From Streptomyces rishiriensis (GTDB lineage Bacteria > Actinomycetota > Actinomycetes > Streptomycetales > Streptomycetaceae): a stretch of DNA of 64,000 nt. Within the stretch, counting starts at the first letter, position 1; each line of letters starts with the position of its first letter. The stretch lies in assembly GCF_030815485.1 (NCBI RefSeq), contig NZ_JAUSWV010000002.1:7688001-7752000 (forward strand), read 5' to 3'. Under the pieces are notes generated by a model that saw only the letters and a list, made by a program, of their open reading frames with translations, was not told the origin of the DNA and ran no database searches. Below, one piece after another: positions 41,879-51,215 of this stretch. Both the position numbers and the translations under genes were made by a program.

Positions 41879-44053
41879 TTACAGATCGTGTCCGAGGCCG
41901 GCCGACAGCCGTTCGACCAGGTCGTGCGCGGCGTCCGGGATCACCGTTCCGGGCGGGAAGACGGCCGCCGCACCCATCTCGAGCAGCGTGGGCACGTCCT
42001 GCGGCGGGATCACTCCGCCGACGACGATCATGATGTCCTCGCGTCCCTCCTCGGCGAGCTGTTCGCGCAGTGCCGGTACGAGGGTGAGGTGGCCCGCGGC
42101 CAGGGAGGAGACGCCGACGATGTGCACGTCCGCCTCGACGGCCTGGCGGGCCACTTCGGCGGGGGTCTGGAAGAGCGGGCCGACGTCGACGTCGAAGCCG
42201 AGGTCGGCGAAGGCGGTGGCGATCACCTTCTGGCCGCGGTCGTGGCCGTCCTGGCCCATCTTGGCGACCAGGATGCGCGGACGTCGGCCTTCGGCCTCCT
42301 CGAAGGCGCTCACCAGGGTGCGGGTGCGGTCCACGGACGGGGACTCGCCGGCTTCGTTGCGGTACACGCCGGAAATGGTACGGATCTGGCCCGCGTGCCG
42401 GCCGTACACCTTCTCCAGGGCGTCGGAGATCTCCCCGACGGTGGCCTTGGCGCGGGCCGCGCGCACCGCCAGCTCCAGCAGGTTGCCGTCGCCGCCGGCC
42501 GCCCGGGTCAGGTCGTCGAGCGCGCCCTGGCAGGCCCCCTCGTCACGCTCGGCGCGCAGTTGCCGCAGCTTGGCGATCTGCTGGGCGCGTACCGAGGAGT
42601 TGTCGACCGATCGGACGTCGATCTGCTCGTCCGTCCCGGCGCGGTACTTGTTGACGCCGATGACGGGCTGGCGGCCGGAGTCGATGCGGGCCTGGGTACG
42701 GGCCGCCGCCTCCTCGATGCGCAGCTTGGGGATGCCGGCGTCGATCGCCCTGGCCATGCCGCCGGCCTGCTCGACCTCCTGGATGTGCTGCCAGGCGCGG
42801 CGGGCGAGGTCGTGCGTCAGCTTCTCCACATAGGCGCTGCCGCCCCACGGGTCGATCACCCGGGTCGTGCCGGACTCCTGCTGGATGAGCAGCTGGGTGT
42901 TGCGGGCGATGCGGGCGGAGAAGTCGGTGGGCAGCGCGAGCGCCTCGTCCAGGGCGTTGGTGTGCAGGGACTGCGTGTGTCCCTGGGTCGCGGCCATCGC
43001 CTCCACACAGGTACGCGTGACGTTGTTGAACACGTCCTGCGCGGTCAGCGACCAGCCCGAGGTCTGCGAATGGGTGCGCAGGGACAGCGACTTGGCGTTC
43101 TGCGGGTCGAACTGCCCGACCAGCTTCGCCCACAGCAGGCGGGCCGCGCGCAGCTTGGCGATCTCCATGAAGAAGTTCATGCCGATCGCCCAGAAGAAGG
43201 ACAGCCTCGGCGCGAACGCGTCCACGTCCAGGCCCGCTTCACGCCCCGCCCGGATGTACTCCACGCCGTCCGCGAGGGTGTACGCCAGCTCCAGGTCGGC
43301 CGTCGCACCCGCCTCCTGGATGTGGTAGCCGGAGATCGAGATGGAGTTGTAGCGCGGCATCCGCTGCGAGGTGAAGGCGAAGATGTCGGAGATGATCCGC
43401 ATCGACGGCTTCGGCGGGTAGATGTAGGTGTTGCGGACCATGAACTCCTTGAGGATGTCGTTCTGGATGGTCCCGGCCAGCTTCTCCGCCGGCACACCCT
43501 GCTCCTCGGCGGCCACGATGTAGAGCGCGAGCACCGGCAGCACGGCACCGTTCATCGTCATCGACACCGTCATCCGGTCCAGCGGGATGCCGTCGAAGAG
43601 CTGCCGCATGTCGAGGATCGAGTCGATGGCCACGCCCGCCATGCCCACGTCGCCGGTCACGCGCGGGTGGTCGCTGTCGTAGCCGCGGTGGGTGGGCAGG
43701 TCGAAGGCGACCGACAGGCCTTTCTGACCGGCCGCCAGATTGCGCCGGTAGAAGGCGTTGGACTCCTCGGCGGTGGAGAAGCCGGCGTACTGGCGGATCG
43801 TCCACGGCTGATTGACGTACATCGTCGGGTACGGGCCGCGCAGATACGGGGCGATGCCCGGGTAGGTGCCCAGGAAGTCCAGGCCCTCCAGGTCACGGCC
43901 CGTGTACAGCGGCTTGACGCCGATGCCTTCGGGGGTCTCCCAGAGCGGCTCAGGGCCGCCGGTCGCCTGTTCGACGGCCGTACGCCATGCGTCGGCGCCG
44001 CCGTCGACGGCCGGGGTCCCCAGGTCGATTCCGGAGAAGTCGGGGATTCCCAT
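41879..44053 (-). CDS. mutB: Methylmalonyl-CoA mutase large (catalytic) subunit
   Basis: A 724-residue catalytic subunit. The substrate-binding TIM barrel covers about residues 1-560 (RGPYPTMYVNQPWTIRQYAG, DLPTHRGYDSDHPRV). The C-terminal B12 domain has the cobalamin motif DXHXXG in GQDGHDRG with the axial His604. It converts (R)-methylmalonyl-CoA and succinyl-CoA, linking propionate and odd-chain or branched-chain catabolism to the TCA cycle and supplying extender units for polyketides. The ATG shares one base with the mutA stop, so translation is coupled. Confidence 0.98.
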   Translation of the reverse strand: MGIPDFSGIDLGTPAVDGGADAWRTAVEQATGGPEPLWETPEGIGVKPLYTGRDLEGLDFLGTYPGIAPYLRGPYPTMYVNQPWTIRQYAGFSTAEESNAFYRRNLAAGQKGLSVAFDLPTHRGYDSDHPRVTGDVGMAGVAIDSILDMRQLFDGIPLDRMTVSMTMNGAVLPVLALYIVAAEEQGVPAEKLAGTIQNDILKEFMVRNTYIYPPKPSMRIISDIFAFTSQRMPRYNSISISGYHIQEAGATADLELAYTLADGVEYIRAGREAGLDVDAFAPRLSFFWAIGMNFFMEIAKLRAARLLWAKLVGQFDPQNAKSLSLRTHSQTSGWSLTAQDVFNNVTRTCVEAMAATQGHTQSLHTNALDEALALPTDFSARIARNTQLLIQQESGTTRVIDPWGGSAYVEKLTHDLARRAWQHIQEVEQAGGMARAIDAGIPKLRIEEAAARTQARIDSGRQPVIGVNKYRAGTDEQIDVRSVDNSSVRAQQIAKLRQLRAERDEGACQGALDDLTRAAGGDGNLLELAVRAARAKATVGEISDALEKVYGRHAGQIRTISGVYRNEAGESPSVDRTRTLVSAFEEAEGRRPRILVAKMGQDGHDRGQKVIATAFADLGFDVDVGPLFQTPAEVARQAVEADVHIVGVSSLAAGHLTLVPALREQLAEEGREDIMIVVGGVIPPQDVPTLLEMGAAAVFPPGTVIPDAAHDLVERLSAGLGHDL

Positions 44054-45849
44054 CAGGACACTCCCATGCGGTCGAGGGCGGCGGAGAGCACGGCGACGGC
44101 GTCGCAGCCCGCGAAGACGTAGGCGTCGACGCCCGGATACCGCCCCGGGCGGCCCGCCAGGAACACGTGCGAGGCACCCGTGTCCTTGAGCTCCCGGGCC
44201 AGAGCCGCCGCCTGTTCCTCGTACAGCGCGTCGCTGGAGCAGAGCACGGCCTCGGTGGCGCCGCTGTCGGCGAAGGAGCCTTCCGTGACGGGCTCGATGC
44301 CGCCGGCCCGGAACATGTTCGCGGCGAAGCCGACGCGTGCGGTGTGCGCCGCGGCGGGACCGAAGGCGGCCAGATAGACCCTGGGCCGTGATCCGGTCGC
44401 CGCGAAGTGGGCGTCGGAGCGCGCGCGGAGCCTCTCGTACGCCTCGTCGCGCCGTACCCGGGGCAGCCCGCCGGAGCGGGGCGCGGGCGCGGGCTCGCGC
44501 TCCACCGGACGCTCGGCGAGGTCCGGGAACTCGCTGACGCCGGTGACGGGCTCGCGCCGCTCGGCCAGCTTCGCGCTGCGGGTCTCCCAGGTGTCCGCCA
44601 GGGCCCGGCCGATGCGGCCCGAGCGCAGTCCGGCCGCCTGGCCGCCCGTCCGCTCGATCTCCTGGAAGAACTCCCAGCCCGCGTGGGCGAGTTCGTCGGT
44701 GAGCCGCTCCACGTACCAGGAGCCGCCGGCCGGGTCGACGACCCGGGACAGGTGCGACTCCTCGATGAGGATCGTGGACGTGTTGCGGGCGATGCGCCGC
44801 GCGAACGCGTCCGGCAGACCGAGCGCATGGTCGAAGGGCAGTACGGTCACCGCGTCGGCGCCGCCCACCCCGGCCGCCAGCGTGGCCACCGTCGTGCGCA
44901 GCATGTTCACCCAGGGGTCGCGGCGGGCCATCATCACCGGCGAGGTCACGGCGTGCTGCACCTGTCCGGCCGCGGCACCGCAGACCTCGGTGACCCGCGC
45001 CCAGAGCCGGCGCGCGGCCCGCAGCTTGGCGGCGGTCAGGAACTGGTCGGCGGTCGCCGCGTACCGGAACTCCAGCTGGGCACAGGCCTGTTCCACCGGC
45101 AGGCCCGCCTCGGTCAGCTCCCGCAGATAGGCCACGGCGGTCGCCATCGAACAGCCCAGTTCCTGGGCGGCCGAGCCGCCGGCCTCGTGGTACGGCAGTG
45201 CGTCCACGGTCAACGCCCGAAGTCCCGGATACGCCTCGGCGCACCTGCGCGCGAGTCCGGCCGCGGGCGCGAAGTCGTCGGCGTGGCCGGTACGGGCCTC
45301 GTGGCCCAGCGGGTCGGCGCCGAGGTTGCCGCGCGCCGCCTCCCTGGCGATGCCCCGCTCCTCGTACAGCCGCAGCAACTCCCGCGCGGCTGACCCGACG
45401 TCGCTTCCGGCGTCCAGGACGACGGGTGCCAGGTCGAGGAACACGCCGTCGAGGACCTGGCCCAGCGAGGCGACCGGAATGCCGCCGTCGCCGAGGACCA
45501 GCCACAGCGACGTGACGCCGTTCTCCAGGTCCGCGAGGGCCGCGCCGCCGACCGTGTGCTGCTGGCGTACGTCCCAGCCGCCCACGGAGTTCCCCTCCGC
45601 CCGGCCGCCGCGGACGAAGGGCGCGAAACCGGGCAGGCCGGGGTCGGGTGCGCCGTCGTGCGCGCTGTACAGGGGCCGGAGGTGAAGCCCGTCCTCCAGT
45701 GCGGTGGACAGAGCCTCCTCGGCTGCCGCGTCCGAGACGTCCCTGCCCGACTTGCGCAGCACACCCGCCACGAGGCGCTGCCACTGCTCAAGGGTCGCGT
45801 CAGGGAACTCGGCGGCCAGCGAAAGCCCGTCGTCGGGCAGGACCGTCAT
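44053..45849 (-). CDS. mutA: Methylmalonyl-CoA mutase small subunit
   Basis: A 598-residue small subunit that pairs with MutB in the heterodimer. It has the TIM-barrel part (VGGWDVRQQHTVGG, YHEAGGSAAQELGCSMATAV, NTSTILIEESHLSRVVDPAG) and a B12-domain-like C-terminus that lacks the DXHXXG cobalamin motif, as expected for a non-catalytic subunit. First gene of the mutA-mutB-meaB operon. The ATG at 45849 starts MTVLPDDGLSLAAEFPD, the family N-terminus; no upstream gene is close, so the operon promoter should be just to the right. Confidence 0.96.
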   Translation of the reverse strand: MTVLPDDGLSLAAEFPDATLEQWQRLVAGVLRKSGRDVSDAAAEEALSTALEDGLHLRPLYSAHDGAPDPGLPGFAPFVRGGRAEGNSVGGWDVRQQHTVGGAALADLENGVTSLWLVLGDGGIPVASLGQVLDGVFLDLAPVVLDAGSDVGSAARELLRLYEERGIAREAARGNLGADPLGHEARTGHADDFAPAAGLARRCAEAYPGLRALTVDALPYHEAGGSAAQELGCSMATAVAYLRELTEAGLPVEQACAQLEFRYAATADQFLTAAKLRAARRLWARVTEVCGAAAGQVQHAVTSPVMMARRDPWVNMLRTTVATLAAGVGGADAVTVLPFDHALGLPDAFARRIARNTSTILIEESHLSRVVDPAGGSWYVERLTDELAHAGWEFFQEIERTGGQAAGLRSGRIGRALADTWETRSAKLAERREPVTGVSEFPDLAERPVEREPAPAPRSGGLPRVRRDEAYERLRARSDAHFAATGSRPRVYLAAFGPAAAHTARVGFAANMFRAGGIEPVTEGSFADSGATEAVLCSSDALYEEQAAALARELKDTGASHVFLAGRPGRYPGVDAYVFAGCDAVAVLSAALDRMGVS

Positions 45850-46189
45850 GCTCGGATGCTAGGCCAGACGAACCGGGCGGCAGCAGAGGGGGAGGCTGTG
45901 ACCTTGACCGCTTCCCCCCTGTGACCTCGGCCTCTCTCGGTTACAGGGGCGCTTTCGGCAACGCGAGCGCGTCGGCGAGCGCGGGACCGGCGCGGGCCGC
46001 GGACACGACCGCGCGGGCCGTCCCGCGGGCCGTGAAGCACCGTCCGGCGCAGGGGTGTGCGTTCGGCGGGCAGCGGACCGTCACCTGCGGCGCACGGGCC
46101 GTTGCCCGACAGGTCGTCCACCGGCGGCACGGTTGCACGGCGGTGGCATCCGGCACCGATCCCCTGCCCGGCGGGAACCAAGGACGGCG
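45850..46189. other. Gap between mutA and the GH16 terminator
   Basis: About 340 bp between the starts of mutA (leftward) and the end of the GH16 operon. It must hold the mutAB promoter. A 99-codon frame on the minus strand (45941-46240) has a Cys/Arg/Ala composition, no ribosome site and no family I know, so it is not called. I see no repeats. Confidence 0.4.
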
Positions 46190-46219
46190 GACCGCGCACC
46201 GGTCCACCGGTGCGCGGTC
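46190..46219 (-). terminator. Hairpin downstream of the GH16 gene
   Basis: GACCGCGCACCGG (46190-46202) pairs perfectly with CCGGTGCGCGGTC (46207-46219) around the loop TCCA. It begins 34 bp after the GH16 stop and probably ends the das-like operon. Confidence 0.8.
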
Positions 46220-46252
46220 GCCACTCCTGCCCCCCGTCATCCGCCCCCGGCG

Positions 46253-47683
46253 TCAGCTGCCGGGGACGGTGTCCTGGAACGTGGTGCCCGCGCCGCGGAA
46301 CGCCGCCACCTCGGCGGCGACCTGCGCCGGCGTGAGGACCTGGTCCTTGACGTGCAGGACGTAGTCGACCTGCTGGTCGTACGCGCGAGCGGTGGTGCCG
46401 GTCTGTCCCGCGAGGTCGATCAGCCACTGGTTGAAGTTGATCGACATCGGCCGCTCCGGCAGGTACGCGGCGTCGTGGGTGCCGAAGAGCTGTCCGTCGA
46501 CGTAGTACTTGATGGAGCTGTTGTCGATGGTCAGCACCAGGTCGTGCCAGCCGCCGAAGGTCTGACGGGCCTCGGTGTGCTGGTTGACCGCCACCCAGGG
46601 TTCGGCCTGGTAGGTCTCCCAGGACGTCGTGTAGAGGATGTTCGACGGCTCCCCCCAGCCGCCGTTGGGCAGGTACTCGAAGTCGTACTCGGCGTAGTCG
46701 TCCGCCATCGGCGCCGTGAGGTCGTTGATGGTGAAGAACGTCTGGACGAGATGGTCGCCGTCCGGGCCGTACCTGGGCGCGTCGTTGAACCTGACGCGGG
46801 CCGCGTAGGTGCCGTTCCTGAACTTCCTCGCCCGGGTGAGCACCTCCGTCTGCTCGGTGCTCGCCCCGGTGCCCGCGGTGGAGGTCTCCAGATTCATGAG
46901 GGAGTTGCCGCCCACGGTGGAGAAGGTGACGTTCTCGGGAGCCCAGGTGGCGCCGGGCACTCCGGGGCCACCGGACTCGGCGCGCACGGTCCAGCCGTGC
47001 GCCGGGATCCGGGGGTCGGTGTGGCCGCTGTAGTCGAAGTCGTCGAACAACGTGGCGGCGTCGGCCGGAGGATCGGTGGGCGGGTCGGTGGGCGGGTCCG
47101 TCGGCCCGTTGCCCCCGGGGGCCTGGCCCCACAGCGTGGTCCCGGCCAGTTGCGCCGTGACCTTGGACCAGTCGCCGTACGACGTCCGGGAAGCGTCGAA
47201 GGAGTAGTCGTCGCTCTGGTTCAGCGGCGCCCACGTCGACTGGTAGAAGCGCAGCTGGAGGTCGCCGGTGTCGGCGCCCGGTGCGAGAGAGCCGGCTCCG
47301 GAGGTGAAACCGATCTCGAGGTAGCGGTCGGCCGTGGCGGTCGGGACGGCGAGCGTGCCGAAGGTGCCGGTGACGTTGGCGCAGCCCTTGACCGCCCAGG
47401 AACACGCGAACCGGTAGGTGGCGCTCGACGAGTCGGCCTTGAAGTAGTAGCGGACCTTGACAGCGCTCAACTGCGCGCTCGCGGTGCCGGTGTTCTTCAC
47501 CTTGAACCAGGGCTCGGCCTGGTCGGCGCGGGCTCCGGGGGCGCTCGTCCGGTACTGGACGCTCAGCCCGGCGGCGGCTGCGCTCGCGGTGGCGGGGAGC
47601 GCGGTGAGCGCGGCGGCGCCCATGGCCACCGCGACGGCGGTGCAGGCGGTGGCGCGCAGCCGCTTCTTCGCGAATCTCATCAT
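46253..47683 (-). CDS. Secreted GH16 glycosidase with N-terminal CBM3-like module
   Basis: A 476-residue secreted enzyme. The signal peptide covers about residues 1-36 (MMRFAKKRLRATACTAVAVA, ending TASAAAA). Residues 38-190 look like a CBM3-type carbohydrate-binding module (LSVQYRTSAPG, WFKVKNTGTASAQLS, VRYYF). A Pro/Thr/Asp linker with three PTDPP-like repeats follows. Residues about 215-470 are a GH16 beta-jelly-roll with the catalytic ExDxE motif in AEYDFEYLPNGGW. GH16 members cut beta-1,3/1,4-glucans or galactans; the substrate is not clear from sequence. It lies 44 bp after GH20, last in the das-like operon, which suggests that it releases oligosaccharides for that importer. AAGGA precedes the ATG by 5 bp. 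Confidence 0.85.
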   Translation of the reverse strand: MMRFAKKRLRATACTAVAVAMGAAALTALPATASAAAAGLSVQYRTSAPGARADQAEPWFKVKNTGTASAQLSAVKVRYYFKADSSSATYRFACSWAVKGCANVTGTFGTLAVPTATADRYLEIGFTSGAGSLAPGADTGDLQLRFYQSTWAPLNQSDDYSFDASRTSYGDWSKVTAQLAGTTLWGQAPGGNGPTDPPTDPPTDPPADAATLFDDFDYSGHTDPRIPAHGWTVRAESGGPGVPGATWAPENVTFSTVGGNSLMNLETSTAGTGASTEQTEVLTRARKFRNGTYAARVRFNDAPRYGPDGDHLVQTFFTINDLTAPMADDYAEYDFEYLPNGGWGEPSNILYTTSWETYQAEPWVAVNQHTEARQTFGGWHDLVLTIDNSSIKYYVDGQLFGTHDAAYLPERPMSINFNQWLIDLAGQTGTTARAYDQQVDYVLHVKDQVLTPAQVAAEVAAFRGAGTTFQDTVPGS

Positions 47684-47727
47684 GGTTCCTTTCCAGAGAG
47701 GCGGGGTGATTCCCGGAACGGGACGGG

Positions 47728-49260
47728 TCAGGGGTGGTACTGGACGCCGAGCGCGTCGAGCCGGTCCGTGTGGGCGTCGAGGCGGGAACGGAAGTCGGCC
47801 CAGTCGGTGGCGCCGCTCCAGCCGCGGTCCGCGAGGGCGCACAGCCGCGGATAGGTGAGGTGTTCGACGCGGGCGGGCGTCGTGACGAACTCCGTCCAGA
47901 GCTGGGCCTGGACGCCGAGCACCCGCCCGGCCGCTTCGGCGTCCGCGGCCCGGGGCACGGGATCGTGGGCGTGCACGGCGCGCAGATCGACGACGGCTCC
48001 GGGCTGGGCCGGGGGCTCGTGCGGGCCGTCGGACTGGGCGTAGTCGAGGTAGGTGGCCCGGTGGTACGCACTGATCACGGGGTGGCCGCGGAGGGCCGCC
48101 GCCAGGGTGTGGGACGGATCGCGCCAGGTCATCACCGTGAAGTCCAGAGGCAGTTCGGTGCCGGTCTCGGCCCAGCCGACCGGGCGGCGTCCGTGCCGGA
48201 CGAGGAAGTCGCCGATCCGTCCGAGGAACCAGCCGTGCAGGGCCTCGGGGCCCGGCAGGCCCTCCGCCGCCGCCCGCTCGCGTGCGGCGGCACTGCGCGT
48301 CCATTCGGTGGTGGGGCATTCCTCGCCGCCGACGTGGATGTACGGAGAGGGAAAGACGTCCATGACCTCGTCGAGGACGGTGCGGCAGAAGTCGAGGACC
48401 TCGTCGTGGACACCGAGGACGGTGTCGCACACACCCCAGCGCGTCCAGACGTCGAGGGTGCGTTCCGGGCGGTTGCCCAGTGCCGGGTAGGCGGCGAGAG
48501 CGGCGCGTACGTGCCCGGGCATCTCCGTCTCCGGCACGACGGTGACGCCGCGAGCCGCCGCGTACCGGACCAGGCCGGTGAGTTCGGCGCGCGTGTACGC
48601 CCCACCGTGCGGGATGCCGTCGTACGCGTCGCTTCCGGCCGGGCCCTTCTGGGACTCGGCGCGGTGGCCGCCGATCTCGGTGAGCTTGGGCAGGGCGGCG
48701 ACCGGCATGCGCCAGCCCTGGTCGTCGGTGAGATGCAGATGGAACACGCTGATCTTGTGCAGTGCCAGCAGGTCGACGTACCGGCGCAGGTAGGAGACGG
48801 GCTGGAAGTGGCGTGCCACGTCCAGCATCGCGCCGCGCCACGCGTGCCGCGGGACGTCGGTGATCTCGACGCACGGCAGCAGCCACCGCGTACCGCGCTG
48901 CGGGGTCGGTGACAGGGCCGGTGCCGGCAGCAGCTGACGGATCGTCTGGATGCCGCGCAGCAGTCCGGTGAGGTGCGCGGCGCGCAGCAGCACGGCCCGC
49001 GGGGCGATGGTCAGCCCGTACCCCTCTTCGCCGAGACCGCCGAGACCGGCGTCGAGCACCAGGGCGAACCGTCCGTCGGGGGACGGGGGCAGGGACAGCC
49101 CGGTGGCGGGCGCGAGCAGGGTGCGCAGCAGCTTCGCGGCCGGTCCGGCGCCCGGGCCGACGCGCAGTGCGGTGTCGGTGCCGAGCGTGAAGTGCCCCGG
49201 CCGGAGCACGGCCTTCGTGGGGCGGGGGACGAGGGTGAGCACGGACCGGGGTGCGGGCAT
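47728..49260 (-). CDS. GH20 beta-N-acetylhexosaminidase with an unusual catalytic pair
   Basis: A 510-residue GH20 enzyme. The N-terminal GH20b-like domain (residues 1-130) precedes the barrel (WRGAMLDVARHFQP, FHLHLTDDQGWRMP, PETEMPGHVRAALAAYP). The catalytic segment reads HVGGEECPTTEW at about 309-320: Glu313-Glu314 stands where GH20 enzymes normally have Asp-Glu. The Asp orients the substrate's acetamido group, so the change may alter specificity. No signal peptide, so it acts on imported sugars. Position behind DasABC-like genes matches that of dasD. The start at 49260 follows the permease stop by 42 bp. Confidence 0.9.
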   Translation of the reverse strand: MPAPRSVLTLVPRPTKAVLRPGHFTLGTDTALRVGPGAGPAAKLLRTLLAPATGLSLPPSPDGRFALVLDAGLGGLGEEGYGLTIAPRAVLLRAAHLTGLLRGIQTIRQLLPAPALSPTPQRGTRWLLPCVEITDVPRHAWRGAMLDVARHFQPVSYLRRYVDLLALHKISVFHLHLTDDQGWRMPVAALPKLTEIGGHRAESQKGPAGSDAYDGIPHGGAYTRAELTGLVRYAAARGVTVVPETEMPGHVRAALAAYPALGNRPERTLDVWTRWGVCDTVLGVHDEVLDFCRTVLDEVMDVFPSPYIHVGGEECPTTEWTRSAAARERAAAEGLPGPEALHGWFLGRIGDFLVRHGRRPVGWAETGTELPLDFTVMTWRDPSHTLAAALRGHPVISAYHRATYLDYAQSDGPHEPPAQPGAVVDLRAVHAHDPVPRAADAEAAGRVLGVQAQLWTEFVTTPARVEHLTYPRLCALADRGWSGATDWADFRSRLDAHTDRLDALGVQYHP

Positions 49261-49302
49261 GGGGCGTCTCCGGAACGGGTCGCGTGGGGTCGGGGTGTGC
49301 GG

Positions 49303-50196
49303 TCAGCCCTTGACCGCGCCTGCCGCGAAGCCGGCGGTGACGTGCCGCTGGAGCAGCAGGAACACCACGAGGGCCGGGGCGGCGAAGAGGGTCGAGGCGG
49401 CCATGGTGGCGCCCCAGTCGGTGCCGAAGACGTTCTGGAACGAGGACAGCCACACGGGCAGGGTGCGGTTGTCCTGCTGCTTGATGATCAGGAAGTTGGC
49501 GTACGTGAACTCGTTCCAGGCGGTGATGTACCCGAACAGCGACGTGGCCATCAGACCCGGTGCCAGCAGCGGGAGCGCGATGTGGCGGAACGCGCCGGGC
49601 CGGGTGCAGCCGTCGACCTGGGCGGCCTCCTCCAGCTCCGGGGGGATCGTGCCGATGAAGCCGCGCAGGACGATGACGGTGAAGGGCAGCGTCATCATGA
49701 AGTAGACGAGGGTCAGGGTCGGCAGCCGGTCGAGCATGTCGGTGTCCCGGGAGATGATGTAGACCGGGATGATCAGTGACTCCCAGGGCGCCATCTGGGC
49801 TATGAAGATCATGAGCATGAACTGCCGGCGCCCCTTCCACCTCATCCGGGCGACCGCGTAGGCGGCGCCGAGCGCGATGGCGAGGGCGAGCAGGACGGCG
49901 CTCAGCGTGACGAGGACGCTGTTGCGCCAGAACAGGCCGAAGCCGTCGGCGCCGACGGCGGTGCGGAAGTGGTCGAGTGTCCAGGTCCCGGGGAAGAGCC
50001 GGGGGCTGTCGGACTGGATGTCGCGGGTGGGTGTGAAGGCGGTGGCGACCATCCAGTAGACCGGGAACAGACAGACCACGACCGTGACGACCGCGGCGGC
50101 GTTCAGGGTGGTGCGGCCGGTGCGTGCACCGGTGCCGGAGCGAGTGCGGGTGCCGGTCAGGGGCCGGGTCCGGGGGCTGGGACGGGTCGCGCTCAT
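49303..50196 (-). CDS. Sugar ABC transporter permease (DasC/MalG type)
   Basis: A 297-residue membrane protein with six helices after a basic, Thr/Arg-rich N-terminal segment of about 28 residues. The ATPase-contact EAA loop is ELEEAAQVDGCTRPGAFRHI followed by ALPLLAPG, and the end is GFAAGAVKG. It overlaps the preceding permease as ATGA, so the two are coupled. It resembles DasC or other carbohydrate-type permeases. No ATPase gene is present, in line with use of the shared MsiK ATPase. Confidence 0.92.
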   Translation of the reverse strand: MSATRPSPRTRPLTGTRTRSGTGARTGRTTLNAAAVVTVVVCLFPVYWMVATAFTPTRDIQSDSPRLFPGTWTLDHFRTAVGADGFGLFWRNSVLVTLSAVLLALAIALGAAYAVARMRWKGRRQFMLMIFIAQMAPWESLIIPVYIISRDTDMLDRLPTLTLVYFMMTLPFTVIVLRGFIGTIPPELEEAAQVDGCTRPGAFRHIALPLLAPGLMATSLFGYITAWNEFTYANFLIIKQQDNRTLPVWLSSFQNVFGTDWGATMAASTLFAAPALVVFLLLQRHVTAGFAAGAVKG

Positions 50197-51182
50197 ACGG
50201 GTTCGTCCTCCTGACGGAGCATCTGGCGGAAGTAGAGGACGAGCACGCCGGACATCAGCACGACGGTGACCATGGAGGCCGCCGAACCCAGGTCGTAGCG
50301 CTGGCTCGACAGGGCGGTCTGTACCGCGTAGACGGGCAGGATCGTGGTCGCGTCGCCGGGCCCGCCGTTGGTCATCACCCAGATCTGGACGAACGCCTTG
50401 AAGGTCCAGATCACCTCGAGCGAGAACACGAGCAGGAAGATCGGCCGGACGACGGGGAGCGTGATGGAGCGGAAGATGCGCGGTCCCGACGCCCCGTCGA
50501 GCCGCGCCGACTCGTACAGCTCGGCCGGCACGGTGGTGAGGGCCGAGTACACGGTGATCGCCGCGAAGGGCACGGACTGCCAGACGACGAGGGCGACCAC
50601 GATGACGAAGGCGGCCGGACCGTGCGCGAACCAGGGGTAGCGGTGGAAGGATCCGAACCCCAGGTCGGTCAGCAGCGCGTTGACGATGCCGAACTCCGAG
50701 TGGAACAGCCACTGGAAGACGGTGGTCGCCGCGATGACCGGCATGGCCCAGGTCAGTACGAGCGCGCTGAGCACCGCTGTCCGCCCGAACCGGCCGAGCC
50801 GCTCGGTCATGAGCGCGACCAGCGTGGACAACACCATGATCAACGTGACGCTGACCGTCATGAAGAGGAACGTGCGCCGCACGACCTCCCAGAAGCGGCT
50901 GTCGCCGAGCAGCGTCGCGTAGTTGTCGAGTCCGACGAAACGCGCGTCGCCCACGATGAGCTGGCGCAGGCCGAAGTCCTGGAGCGAGATCACCACGGCG
51001 CGGGCCAGGGGGTAGACGAGCAGATACAGCATGCCGAGGACGGCGGGCGCGATCAGGGCGTAGGGCCAGACCCCACGGCCCGTGGGGTTCGACGGGCGAC
51101 GAGTCTTCGGCCCGGCGGAGCGCCGGGGCGGTCCGGTGCCGAGTGGGGGGCGGGGGGCGGTCTGCTCTCGGACGGCCGTCAC
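50193..51182 (-). CDS. Sugar ABC transporter permease (DasB/MalF type)
   Basis: A 329-residue membrane protein. After a charged N-terminus (about 35 residues) come six helices, beginning with YALIAPAVLGMLYLLVYPLA. The large outer loop after helix 1 (FVGLDNYATLLGDSRFWEVV) and the EAA loop (ELYESARLDGASGPRIFRSI, then TLPVVRP) are typical of MalF-type permeases. It lies 33 bp after the binding-protein gene and overlaps the second permease. Confidence 0.93.
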   Translation of the reverse strand: MTAVREQTAPRPPLGTGPPRRSAGPKTRRPSNPTGRGVWPYALIAPAVLGMLYLLVYPLARAVVISLQDFGLRQLIVGDARFVGLDNYATLLGDSRFWEVVRRTFLFMTVSVTLIMVLSTLVALMTERLGRFGRTAVLSALVLTWAMPVIAATTVFQWLFHSEFGIVNALLTDLGFGSFHRYPWFAHGPAAFVIVVALVVWQSVPFAAITVYSALTTVPAELYESARLDGASGPRIFRSITLPVVRPIFLLVFSLEVIWTFKAFVQIWVMTNGGPGDATTILPVYAVQTALSSQRYDLGSAASMVTVVLMSGVLVLYFRQMLRQEDEPV

Positions 51183-51215
51183 GGCGCTCCTCCTTGCGGT
51201 GCGTGGCCGACGGGT

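Noticed and set aside
45941..46240. A 99-codon gene on the minus strand between mutA and GH16
   Set aside because: No ribosome site, no recognisable family, composition like random GC-rich DNA, and it includes the GH16 terminator hairpin.
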